Source: Candidatus Sphingomonas colombiensis
Lineage (GTDB): Bacteria; Pseudomonadota; Alphaproteobacteria; Sphingomonadales; Sphingomonadaceae
Direction: 5' to 3'
DNA length: 64,000 nucleotides
Assembly: GCA_029202845.1 (NCBI GenBank)
Contig: CP119315.1
Coordinates: 1,371,501 to 1,435,500, forward strand
The translations under genes and the position numbers were made by a program. The number at the start of each line of letters is the position of its first letter. The first letter of the stretch is position 1. Shown one piece after another: positions 1 through 9,300 of the stretch. The notes beneath the pieces were generated by a model. It made no database searches. It saw only the letters and a program-made list of their open reading frames with translations, and was not told the origin of the DNA.

Positions 1-699
1 CGCCTTGCCGTTCGCGACGCGACGGTTCTCCGCATAGAAACCCCGCGCCGCCGGTGACAGCACGTCGAGCGCGACCAGCGGCGGGGCGGGCAGGTTCAGC
101 AGCGCGGCAGCATATTCCATCACCTCATTCTGGCTCGCCGGCAGATCGTCCGCGAGATTATATGCCCCGGCTGGCGCGTCGAAACCGGCGAGCACGCCGC
201 TGGCGATATCGCTCAGGTGAATGCGACTGAATATCTGCCCCGGCACATCGACGCGATGCGCGGTGCCGCTCCGCACCCGACCGAGCGGCGAGCGCCCCGG
301 GCCGTAAATTCCGGGCAGGCGAAACACCCGCGCGCCGCGCGCCAGCCACGCCGCATCCGCCGCCGCACGCGCGCCGCGGCGGCCGCCGCCGATCGCGGCA
401 CATTCATCCACCCACGCCCCGCGCGTATCGCCATAGACGCCGGTCGATGAAAGATATCCGAGCCAGCGCCCGCTCAACAGCGCACCGTAACGCGCCAGCA
501 CCGGATCTTCCGTGAGATCGGGCGGTACGCTCGACAGAACATGCGTTGCCGCCGCGAGCCCGGCGCGCACCGCATCCGCATCGTCGAAAGGGATCGTGCC
601 GTCGCGCCCCTCACGCGTCGTTCCGAGCGCGGGCCAGCCACTCGCCGCAACGATCGCGCGCGCGGCATAGCCCATGCCGAAGACGAACAGGCGGGTCAT
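1..699 (-). CDS. SDR-family NAD(P)-dependent epimerase-like protein (3' end outside window)
   Basis: An open frame runs from an ATG at 699 to the window edge without a stop, so about 233 residues are visible and the C-terminus is missing. The N-terminus reads as a Rossmann fold with a GMGY nucleotide-binding turn at residues 8-11. Further motifs are SSTGVYGD, typical of the extended-SDR active-site strand, and a late YAENRR segment typical of the substrate end of this family. The pattern resembles YeeZ-like SDR proteins. It sits 31 bp downstream of the M28 peptidase on the same strand, so the two may be co-transcribed. Substrate unknown. Confidence 0.8.
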   Translation of the reverse strand, partial: MTRLFVFGMGYAARAIVAASGWPALGTTREGRDGTIPFDDADAVRAGLAAATHVLSSVPPDLTEDPVLARYGALLSGRWLGYLSSTGVYGDTRGAWVDECAAIGGGRRGARAAADAAWLARGARVFRLPGIYGPGRSPLGRVRSGTAHRVDVPGQIFSRIHLSDIASGVLAGFDAPAGAYNLADDLPASQNEVMEYAAALLNLPAPPLVALDVLSPAARGFYAENRRVANGKA

Positions 700-730
700 C
701 GTTGCGAGGCGCGCGGCCCGGTCATGTCGA

Positions 731-2392
731 TCACCGCGCCATCGGCCCGTTGAACAAGGTGCCGAAATAGTCGCCCTTGTTCCACACCGGCCGCGCGTCA
801 GCATCGGCGATCTCGCGGGCGATGCGATAATTGGCATCGACGAAACGCACCGCCTGATCCCACATGATCGGCTGCGTCAGATCGTCCGACGGGCGGTGGT
901 AATGTTTCGACATGAAAGTGGCGACGGCCTCCTTTCCGGGGCCCTTCTGGCCGGGCCAGAGGAAGACGGAGGGGATACCGCGTCGCACGAAATTGAAATG
1001 ATCGGAGCGCACGAAGATCGCCTCGTCCGGCATCGGATCGGGGGACATGGACACTCCGATCGCCCCCGTCGCGCGCGCGATCACTGGACCCAGCGTCGAG
1101 CGATCCCCGCCGAACGCGACCATATCCTCGAACTTATAGGTCAGGATCGGCATATCGAGGTTCACGTCCACCACGATCGTGTCGATCGGTACGGTGGGAT
1201 GGGTGGTGAACCACGCGCTGCCGATCAGACCCTTTTCCTCGGCGGTAAAGGCGACGAACAGGATCGTGCGGCGCGGCGCCTTTTCCTTGAAGCGATTTGC
1301 CTCTTCGATAAGGCTGGCGATGCCGATCGCATCGTCCAGTGCGCCATTGTTGATCGTGTCGCCGCGCTCGTCGGGCGCGGTGATGCCGATATGATCGAGG
1401 TGCGCGGAGAGTACCAACACCTCTTTCGACAGCACCGGATCGCGCCCCGGAATCACGCCGACGACATTGGAGGAAGTCGCCTTGTCGTAGCTGCTCGCCG
1501 TTTCAAGCTGCACCATGCCGGGCAGCGGTTGAGAGGCGTAGCGCGGCAGCTTCTTCTTCGCTTCCTTCACCAGCGCCGGCCATTGCGCGCGCGCACCTGC
1601 GAAAAGCTTCGCCGCGCCCGTTTCACTGAAAGTCGCGACCGTCGGGATCGGCGCGTCCCCGTGCCCGGTCCCGTCCGGTTCGGCATAGGTCATGCGTGGC
1701 TTGGCGATGCGTTCGGCGGTGCGGGCGAAGGGCGTTTTTTCCGTGCTCCCCGGCGCGGCGAGCAGGATCATCCCGATCGCGCCATGCGCCGCCGCCGCCT
1801 TGGCCTTGGTATCGCCACCGCCGAGATAGGCGCGCTCCTCCGCATTCATGTCTCGCGGCGTGCCGGGGAGGATCGCGACGATCTTCCCTTTCACATCTAC
1901 GCCAGCATAGTCGTCCCGCCCGCGATCCGGCGCGGAGACGCCAAAGCCGACGAACACGATTTCGCCGTTCAGCGACACCTTTGCCCGGCGTGGATCGGCA
2001 AGCGCGGCATAATCCGTCCCCGCCACCAAGGTTTCGGTCTTTCCATCGACGGTCCGCACCACGCGCCCGCTGCCTTCGGGGCGGTAGCTGACCAGCGGAA
2101 CCGCCTGGAGATAGCCCCCCGCATCGCCGCCCGGCCGCAGCCCGGCGGCATAGAAGCGCGAAGCGACATATTGCGCGGCGATATCATATTCCCCGCTCCC
2201 GGCCTCGCGCCCCTTCATCGCGTCGGAGGCGAGGAACATGACATGCGCCTTGAGCGCGGCCTGATCCGCCGGCAGTGGCGCGTTGACGGCGACGTTCACC
2301 CCGGCCGGCGTAGTTTCCTGTGCGGAAAGGGTCACGGAAAGCGGGAGAAGCGCGATCACGGCCACGCGGGCCAGCAAGGGAATGGCTTTCAT
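731..2392 (-). CDS. Exported M28-family zinc aminopeptidase
   Basis: 553 residues with a signal peptide (hydrophobic stretch 5-23, likely cleavage after SAQ near 25). A PA-type insert lies around 130-260 and the catalytic M28 domain around 305-530. Visible zinc/catalytic residues fit M28: HLDH at 331-334, the acidic pair in GALDDAIG (353/354), the EE pair in TAEEKG (385/386), Asp413 in VNLDMP, and the final HYHRPSDD histidine near 499. The protein should act in the periplasm on peptides. It diverges from pepN across an 80-bp gap. Substrate specificity cannot be read from sequence. Confidence 0.9.
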   Translation of the reverse strand: MKAIPLLARVAVIALLPLSVTLSAQETTPAGVNVAVNAPLPADQAALKAHVMFLASDAMKGREAGSGEYDIAAQYVASRFYAAGLRPGGDAGGYLQAVPLVSYRPEGSGRVVRTVDGKTETLVAGTDYAALADPRRAKVSLNGEIVFVGFGVSAPDRGRDDYAGVDVKGKIVAILPGTPRDMNAEERAYLGGGDTKAKAAAAHGAIGMILLAAPGSTEKTPFARTAERIAKPRMTYAEPDGTGHGDAPIPTVATFSETGAAKLFAGARAQWPALVKEAKKKLPRYASQPLPGMVQLETASSYDKATSSNVVGVIPGRDPVLSKEVLVLSAHLDHIGITAPDERGDTINNGALDDAIGIASLIEEANRFKEKAPRRTILFVAFTAEEKGLIGSAWFTTHPTVPIDTIVVDVNLDMPILTYKFEDMVAFGGDRSTLGPVIARATGAIGVSMSPDPMPDEAIFVRSDHFNFVRRGIPSVFLWPGQKGPGKEAVATFMSKHYHRPSDDLTQPIMWDQAVRFVDANYRIAREIADADARPVWNKGDYFGTLFNGPMAR

Positions 2393-2472
2393 ATCGGCTG
2401 GGTGACTATCATCCCGCCGGGTACACGCAAGGTTTCGATGGAACCACCGCGCGCGCCAGCTATATTTCCCCT

Positions 2473-5064
2473 ATGATCGACGTTCAGACCGCCGCTACGC
2501 TTCCCGCCATCACCCGGCGCGAGGATTATCGCCCGCCCGCATGGCTGGTGCCGGAGGTGTCGCTCGATTTCGATCTCGATCCCGAGCGCACGTTGGTGAA
2601 GGCGCGCTTTCGCGTCACGCGCAACGGCACGCAGCATGCGCCGCTGCGGCTCGATGGCGCGGGACAGGCGCCGCTCAGCGTGCTGGTCGATGGCGTGGCC
2701 ATCAACGACTGGCGGCAGGATGGCGACGATCTGATCATCCCGCTGACCGGCGCCACGCACGAGATCGAAACCGAGGTGGCGATCGCTCCCGATCGCAACA
2801 CGCAATTGATGGGACTTTATGCCTCGAGCGGCAATCTGTGCACGCAATGCGAGGCGGAGGGCTTTCGCCGTATCACCTATTTCCCCGACCGGCCCGACGT
2901 GCTCGCCACCTATCGCGTGCGGATGACGGCGGACAAGGCGCGCTTTCCCGTGCTTCTGGCGAACGGCGATCCGATCGCGTCAGGCGATCTGCCGAACGGG
3001 CGGCATTGGGCGGAATGGCATGATCCGTTTCCCAAACCCACTTATCTATTCGCGCTGGTGGCAGGCGATCTCGCGGTCAATCGCGACACATTCGTCACGC
3101 AATCGGGCCGCGAAGTCGCTCTCGGCATCTGGGTGCGTTCGGCCGATCTGTCGCGCACCGGCCACGCGCTGGATGCGCTCAAGACGGCGATGGCATGGGA
3201 CGAGCGCGTCTATGGCCGCGAATATGATCTCGACGTGTTCAACATCGTCGCGGTGGACGATTTCAACTTCGGCGCGATGGAGAACAAGGGGCTGAACATC
3301 TTCAACAGCCGCTACATCCTCGCCGATCCCGACACGGCGACCGATTACGATTACGACGCGATCGCCGCCGTGGTGGCGCACGAATATTTCCACAATTGGT
3401 CGGGCAATCGCGTCACCTGCCGGGACTGGTTCCAGCTTTCCCTGAAGGAAGGCTTCACCGTCTATCGCGATCAGAGCTTCTCTGCCGATCAGGGCTCTGC
3501 CGCCGTCAAACGGATCGAGGATGTACGCGGGCTGCGCGCCAGCCAGTTTCCGGAAGACGCCGGCCCGCTGGCGCACCCGGTGCGCCCGGAAAGCTATCTG
3601 GAGATCGCCAATTTCTACACGGCGACGATCTACAACAAGGGCGCCGAGCTGATCCGCATGATGGCGACGATCCTCGGCCCGGTGCGCTTCCGCGCCGCGA
3701 CCGATCTCTATTTCGACCGCTTCGACGGCACGGCGGCGACATGCGAGGATTTCGTCGCGTGCATGGAGGAAGCGAGCGGCGTCGATCTTTCACGTTTCCG
3801 CTTGTGGTATTTGCAAGCCGGCACGCCACGGGTCTCGGCCAGTGTTGAGCATGAGGGCGGCCGCGCGACGCTGCGCCTCGCCCAGCATGTCCCGCCGACG
3901 CCGGGCCAGTCGGACAAGCAGCCGATGGTGCTCCCGCTCAAGGTCCGGTTGTTCGGCACGGTGACGGGCCGCCCGCTGACCGAGGAGCGGCTCATATTGT
4001 TCAACGCGACCGTCGAGACGATCGTGTTCGACGGCGTCGCCGAACGCCCCGCGCTCTCGATCAATCGCGGTTTTTCCGCCCCGGTCGTGATCGAGAGCGA
4101 TCGCAGCGCGGCCGATCTCGCTTTTCTGTCGGCGCATGATGACGATCCCTTCGCGCGCTACGAGGCGATGCAGCAATTGATGCTCGATACGCTCGTCGCA
4201 GCGACGGTGGAGGGGCGCGCCGATCATCAGGCGGTGATCCGCGCGGTCGCCAACACGCTCGCCAACGGGTCGCTCGATCGCGCCTTTATCGCGGAAGCGG
4301 TGCTGCTGCCGTCCGAAGGCTTTATCGGCGATCAGCTGACGACGGTCGATCCCGACGCGATCTTCGCCGCGCGCGAGGCTTTGCGCCGCGATCTCGGCAC
4401 GGCGCTCGCCGCGCAATGGCGCGCTGCCTATGACGCCGGGAGCACCGCCCCCTATCAATATAATCCGCATGCCAAGGGGCTGCGGCGGCTGCGCAACGTG
4501 GCACTCAACTATATCGCGGCGAGCGGGGCAACGGATGTCGCGCAGGTCGCGTTCGGCCAGTTCGAGGCGGCCGACAACATGACTGACCGGCAGGCGGCGC
4601 TAACCACATTGGTCAACGGCGAGTGGGACGAGCGCGAGGCCGCGCTCGACATCTTCTACAATCGCTACGCCGATAATCCGTTGGTGCTGGACAAATGGTT
4701 CCAGACGCAGGCGCTATCGACACGCGCCGATACGCCAGCGGCAGTGACGCAACTGGCCGAGCATCCCGATTTCACGCTCTCCAACCCCAATCGCGCGCGC
4801 AGCCTGATCGGCGCGTTCAGCGTCAACCAGCGCGCGTTCAATGCCGCCGACGGGGGCGGCTATCGCTTCGTCGCCGACCAACTGATCGCGCTCGACCGGC
4901 TCAACCCGCAGACTGCCGCCAAGCTGCTGCCGCCTCTTGGCCGCTGGCGCCGTTTCGATGCGGGTCGCGCCGCACTGATGAAGGCCGAGCTGGAACGGAT
5001 CGTCGCCACGCCGGGGCTGTCGAAGGATCTGTTCGAGCAGGCGTCGAAGAGTCTCGAAGAGTAA
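2473..5064 (+). CDS. pepN: Aminopeptidase N (M1 family)
   Basis: 863 residues from the ATG at 2473; the frame is open further upstream, but this start gives the normal length (E. coli PepN is about 870). The substrate-recognition motif GAMEN is at 267-271. The zinc site is HEYFH (His303, Glu304, His307) with the distal Glu326 in LKEG. The C-terminal half is the helical domain of bacterial PepN-type M1 enzymes. Cytosolic broad-specificity aminopeptidase. It faces the csaA/GST pair convergently, with a G/C-rich hairpin between. Confidence 0.96.
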   Translation: MIDVQTAATLPAITRREDYRPPAWLVPEVSLDFDLDPERTLVKARFRVTRNGTQHAPLRLDGAGQAPLSVLVDGVAINDWRQDGDDLIIPLTGATHEIETEVAIAPDRNTQLMGLYASSGNLCTQCEAEGFRRITYFPDRPDVLATYRVRMTADKARFPVLLANGDPIASGDLPNGRHWAEWHDPFPKPTYLFALVAGDLAVNRDTFVTQSGREVALGIWVRSADLSRTGHALDALKTAMAWDERVYGREYDLDVFNIVAVDDFNFGAMENKGLNIFNSRYILADPDTATDYDYDAIAAVVAHEYFHNWSGNRVTCRDWFQLSLKEGFTVYRDQSFSADQGSAAVKRIEDVRGLRASQFPEDAGPLAHPVRPESYLEIANFYTATIYNKGAELIRMMATILGPVRFRAATDLYFDRFDGTAATCEDFVACMEEASGVDLSRFRLWYLQAGTPRVSASVEHEGGRATLRLAQHVPPTPGQSDKQPMVLPLKVRLFGTVTGRPLTEERLILFNATVETIVFDGVAERPALSINRGFSAPVVIESDRSAADLAFLSAHDDDPFARYEAMQQLMLDTLVAATVEGRADHQAVIRAVANTLANGSLDRAFIAEAVLLPSEGFIGDQLTTVDPDAIFAAREALRRDLGTALAAQWRAAYDAGSTAPYQYNPHAKGLRRLRNVALNYIAASGATDVAQVAFGQFEAADNMTDRQAALTTLVNGEWDEREAALDIFYNRYADNPLVLDKWFQTQALSTRADTPAAVTQLAEHPDFTLSNPNRARSLIGAFSVNQRAFNAADGGGYRFVADQLIALDRLNPQTAAKLLPPLGRWRRFDAGRAALMKAELERIVATPGLSKDLFEQASKSLEE

Positions 5065-5080
5065 ACGCGGGGCCGTGCAT

Positions 5081-5100
5081 AAACCCCTTTGAGGGGGGTC
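5081..5100. terminator. Possible bidirectional terminator between pepN and csaA
   Basis: A short inverted repeat, CCCC at 5084-5087 against GGGG after a five-base loop, lies between the convergent stops of pepN (5064) and csaA (5111). There is no T-run on either side, so termination is only suggested by position and stem. Confidence 0.35.
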
Positions 5101-5110
5101 GGCTTCGGCT

Positions 5111-5482
5111 TCAGAACATTCGCCCGCCGTCCGGCACCTTTTCGCTCGGGCCGATCAGCACGACGTTGCCGTCCGCATCGGGGAAGCCGAGCGTCAGCAC
5201 CTCGCTCATCATCGGGCCGATCTGACGGGGCGGGAAGTTGACCACCGCTGCCACCTGCCGCCCGACGAGCTGCTCCGGGGTATAATGTTCGGTGATCTGC
5301 GCGGAGGATTTCCTGAGCCCCAGCGTCGGCCCGAAATCGATCGTCAGCTTGAACGCGGGCTTGCGCGCCTTGGGGAATGGATCGGCGGCAACAATCGTGC
5401 CGACGCGGATATCGACCCGCAGGAAATCGTCGAAACCGATCGTGTCGGCGGCCGCGGCCGCCGGATCATGCGCCATGTGCAT
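5111..5482 (-). CDS. csaA: CsaA-like tRNA-binding (EMAP II fold) protein
   Basis: 123 residues. The conserved core begins FDDFLRVDIRVGTI near 17-30 and continues through FPKARKPAFKL and PPRQIGPMMSEVL, as in the stand-alone tRNA-binding OB-fold proteins of the CsaA family (chaperone-like, cytoplasmic). The ATG at 5482 overlaps the stop of the upstream GST gene as TGATG, which argues for translational coupling and fixes the start; a longer frame upstream is the GST gene read out of frame. A second ATG lies at 5476. Confidence 0.85.
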   Translation of the reverse strand: MHMAHDPAAAAADTIGFDDFLRVDIRVGTIVAADPFPKARKPAFKLTIDFGPTLGLRKSSAQITEHYTPEQLVGRQVAAVVNFPPRQIGPMMSEVLTLGFPDADGNVVLIGPSEKVPDGGRMF

Positions 5483-6165
5483 CAGAAATCCGGATTCTCG
5501 TAATAGGATGGCGGCTCGATCCCGCGCATCCGCTCGGCGAGCAATGGACGGAAGCTGCGCCGGCTCTTGAACGCGGAATACCACGCCTTGGCGTGCGTAT
5601 GCCCGCTCCAGTCGATTCCGCCGAGATAGTCGGCGACCGAAATCTGCGCTGCGGCCGCCAAGTCGGCCAAGCTGATCGTCGCCCCGCCCATCCATTTGCG
5701 ATGATCGAGCAGGAAATCGATATAATCGAGGTGGCCGATGGCGGATTTCATCGCCTCGCGCAGACGCGACGCATCGGGCGACGCGCGGTGGACGATCCGC
5801 TTGATCATCCGCTCCTGCAACAACGGCCCGGTGACATCGCGATAGAAATGACCGTCGAACCACGTCACCAGCCGGCGAATCTCGGCACGGTTCGCGGCCG
5901 TGCCGTTGATCATCTGCACCTTGTCGACCGTTTCCTCGAAATATTCGCAGATCGCCATCGAATCGATCAGCAGGATATTCCGGGTCGGGTCGGCCATCAC
6001 CGGGGTCTGCCCGGCGGGATTCATGTCGACGAATTCGTCGCGCCGCGCCCATGGCTCCTCGGGCACCAGCTCATAGCCGACGTCCTTTTCATTGAGCAGC
6101 GCGCGGACCTTGCGGGTGAAGGGACACAAGGTGAATTGGTAAAGCTGCCACATGCGACCATCCAT
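5482..6165 (-). CDS. Glutathione S-transferase family protein
   Basis: 227 residues with an N-terminal thioredoxin-like domain (about 5-85) containing CPFTRK near 14-19, GQTPVM (cis-Pro turn) and DSMAICEYFEE, the GST glutathione-site region. An all-helical C-terminal domain follows. ATG at 6165; an internal ATG four codons later is an alternative. Coupled to csaA by a 1-nt stop/start overlap. A particular detoxification substrate cannot be inferred. Confidence 0.85.
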   Translation of the reverse strand: MDGRMWQLYQFTLCPFTRKVRALLNEKDVGYELVPEEPWARRDEFVDMNPAGQTPVMADPTRNILLIDSMAICEYFEETVDKVQMINGTAANRAEIRRLVTWFDGHFYRDVTGPLLQERMIKRIVHRASPDASRLREAMKSAIGHLDYIDFLLDHRKWMGGATISLADLAAAAQISVADYLGGIDWSGHTHAKAWYSAFKSRRSFRPLLAERMRGIEPPSYYENPDF

Positions 6166-6313
6166 AAGCCGAGCGACGGCGGTGCGGCAACGCCGCTCGA
6201 CGCGGAAATTCGGCCGATGATCCCGGTGGCGCTCCCAGCGCGGATGGCGGGAACAATACTCCCGACCGTTTACCCCGCGTCCACAGACGCCGGGGCAAAC
6301 GGCCGAGCGCTAT

Positions 6314-9300
6314 TCACTCCGCCGCTTCGAGCGCCTCGCTGTCATCGAGCGGATACGACAGGCGCGTCAGCATTTCTTTCGGCACCACCTGCCAGAAATG
6401 GCCGGCGGTACGATCCCAATCCTCCAGAATGCTGCGCGACCATTTGCTGTCGGTCGTATCGGCATGTTCGCGGATCAGATTGTGGAGCACGCTCGTCCAG
6501 TGAAGCGAAGCGAGCCGTTGCCACATGATGTTTTCCGGATTGGCGCGGCGCGCGAACGTGCCCGTCGAATCGTAGACGAACGCCATCCCGCCGGTCATGC
6601 CCGCGCCGAAATTCGCGCCGACCTCTCCCAACACCACGGCGGTGCCGCCGGTCATATATTCGCACCCGTTGGCGCCGCAGCCTTCGACCACTACCGTCGC
6701 GCCGGAATTGCGCACCGCGAACCGTTCACCCGCCTGCCCGGCGGCATAGACCCGCCCGGCGGTAGCGCCATAGAGCACGGTGTTACCGATGATCGTATTG
6801 TCCTGGCTGGCGAGCGGTGACGACACCGCCGGCCGCACCACGATCACGCCGCCCGACAGGCCCTTGCCGACATAATCATTGGCGTCGCCAAACACCTCCA
6901 GCGTCACGCCCTTGACGAGGAATGCGCCAAGGCTCTGCCCCGCCGAGCCGCGCAGCCGGATCGTGACGTGATTGTCGTTGAGCGTATCCATGCCGAAGCG
7001 CGCGGTAATCTCGCTCGACAGCCGCGTTCCCACCGCGCGATGCGTGTTACGCACCGAATAGGTGAGCTGCATCTTCTCGCCGCGCGAGAAGACGGCGGCC
7101 GCATCCTTGATGATCTGCGCATCGAGGCTGTCGGGCACTTCGTTGCGGAAGGTCTTCAAGCTGAAACGCCGCTCGTCGTCCGACGCGTCCACCTTGGCGA
7201 GGATCGGGTTGAGATCGAGATCGTCTAGATGCTCGGCACCACGATTCACCTGCCGCAGCAATTCGGTGCGGCCGATCACCTCGTCGAGGCTGCGCACGCC
7301 GAGCCGGGCGAGAATGTCGCGCACCTCCTCGGCGATGAAGGTCATCAGGTTGATCACCTTTTCCGGCGTGCCGACGAACTTGCCGCGCAACGCTTCGTCC
7401 TGCGTGCAGACGCCGACCGGGCAAGTGTTCGAATGGCATTGCCGCACCATGATGCAGCCCATCGCCACGAGGCTGAGGGTGCCGATGCCGAATTCCTCCG
7501 CGCCAAGGATCGCGGCGATCACGATGTCGCGCCCGGTCTTGAGGCCACCGTCGGTGCGCAGCTTCACGCGGCCGCGCAGGCCGTTGAGCGTGAGCACCTG
7601 ATTGACTTCGCTGAGGCCCATTTCCCACGGCGTCCCGGCATATTTGATGCTGGTCTGCGGGGAGGCCCCGGTGCCACCGACATGGCCGGAGACGAGGATC
7701 ACATCGGCATGAGCCTTGGCGACGCCCGCCGCGACCGTTCCGATGCCAGCCGAGGAGACGAGCTTCACGCAAACCCGCGCGCGCGGGTTGATCTGCTTCA
7801 GATCATAGATGAGCTGCGCCAGATCCTCGATCGAATAGATATCGTGGTGCGGCGGCGGCGAGATCAGCGTTACGCCCGGAGTTGCGTGGCGCAACTTCGC
7901 GATGAACTCGGTCACCTTGAAACCGGGGAGCTGGCCGCCCTCACCGGGCTTGGCACCCTGCGCGACCTTGATCTCGATCTCTTCGCACGCGTTGAGATAT
8001 TCAGCTGTGACGCCGAACCGTCCGCTGGCGATCTGCTTGATCACCGAATTCGCGTTATCGCCATTGGCATAGGGCTTGTAGCGCGCCTTGTCCTCGCCCC
8101 CCTCGCCCGACACCGCCTTGGCTCCGATGCGGTTCATCGCGATCGCCAGCGTCTCATGCGCTTCCGGGCTGAGCGCGCCGAGCGACATACCGGGCGTGAC
8201 GAAACGCTTGCGGATTTCGGTGATCGGCTCGACCTGATCGACCGGCAGCCCTTCCGCCGGGAAATTGAACTGCAACAGATCGCGTAGGTAGATCGCCGGC
8301 AGATCGGAAACGCCACGTGAGAATTGCAGGTAGGTCGAATAACTGTCGGTCGAGACCGCCGTTTGCAACAGATGCATGAGCTGCGCCGAATAGGCGTGCG
8401 GCTCACCCGTGTTGCGCTGGCGATAGAAGCCACCGATCGACAGATGAACCACCGCGCTGTCGAACGCCGCCTCATGCCGCTCGGTCGCGTTGACATGGAG
8501 CGAGGCATAACCTTCGCCGGAGATCTTCGCCGGCATCCCCGGGAACAGATCGTTGACGAGTGCGCGGCTTAGCCCGACGGCCTCGAAATTATAGCCGCCG
8601 CGATAGCTGGAGATCACCGCGATCCCCATCTTCGACAGGATCTTGAGCAGCCCTTCCTCGATCGCGGTGCGGTGACGCTCGAGGCATTGCTCCATCGTCA
8701 TCTCGCCGAACAGCCCGCGCGCGTGGCGATCGGCGATCGACGCCTCGGCCAGATAGGCGTTCACCGTGGTCGCGCCGACGCCGATCAGCACCGCATAATA
8801 ATGCGTATCGAGGCATTCGGCGGTGCGGATGTTGATCGAGGCATAAGAGCGCAAGCCACGCCGCACGAGATGCGTATGCACCGCCGCCGCCGCCAGCACG
8901 CCGGGGATGGCGACATGATCCGCGCCGATATGTTCATCGGTCAGGAAGATTTCGCTGCGTCCCTCGCGCACCGCCTGCTCGGCCTGATTGCGAATACGCT
9001 GGATCGCCGCGCGCAGCCGGTCCGGGCCGCCGTTCGCCTCGAACGTGCAATCGATTTCCGCCGCCGCATTGCCGAAATAGGCCTTGAGCCGGCCCCACAT
9101 CGCGGAGGTCAGCACCGGCGAATCCATCACCAGCACGCGTTCGCGCCGATCCTCGGTGTCGAGGATATTGGCGAGATTGCCGAACCGCGTCTTGAGCGAC
9201 ATCACATAACGCTCGCGCAAGCTGTCGATCGGCGGGTTCGTGACCTGCGAGAAATTCTGCCGGAAGAAGTGGCTGAGCAGGCGCGGTTTGTCCGAGATCA

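Noticed and set aside
674..2476. 600-residue open frame antisense to the M28 peptidase
   Set aside because: Arginine/histidine/aspartate-rich shadow of a high-GC gene; the opposite strand encodes a protein with all M28 motifs and a signal peptide.
5111..6052. 313-residue frame ending in CsaA
   Set aside because: The first ~190 residues are the GST gene out of frame; the CsaA domain starts at 5482, where TGATG coupling fixes the start.
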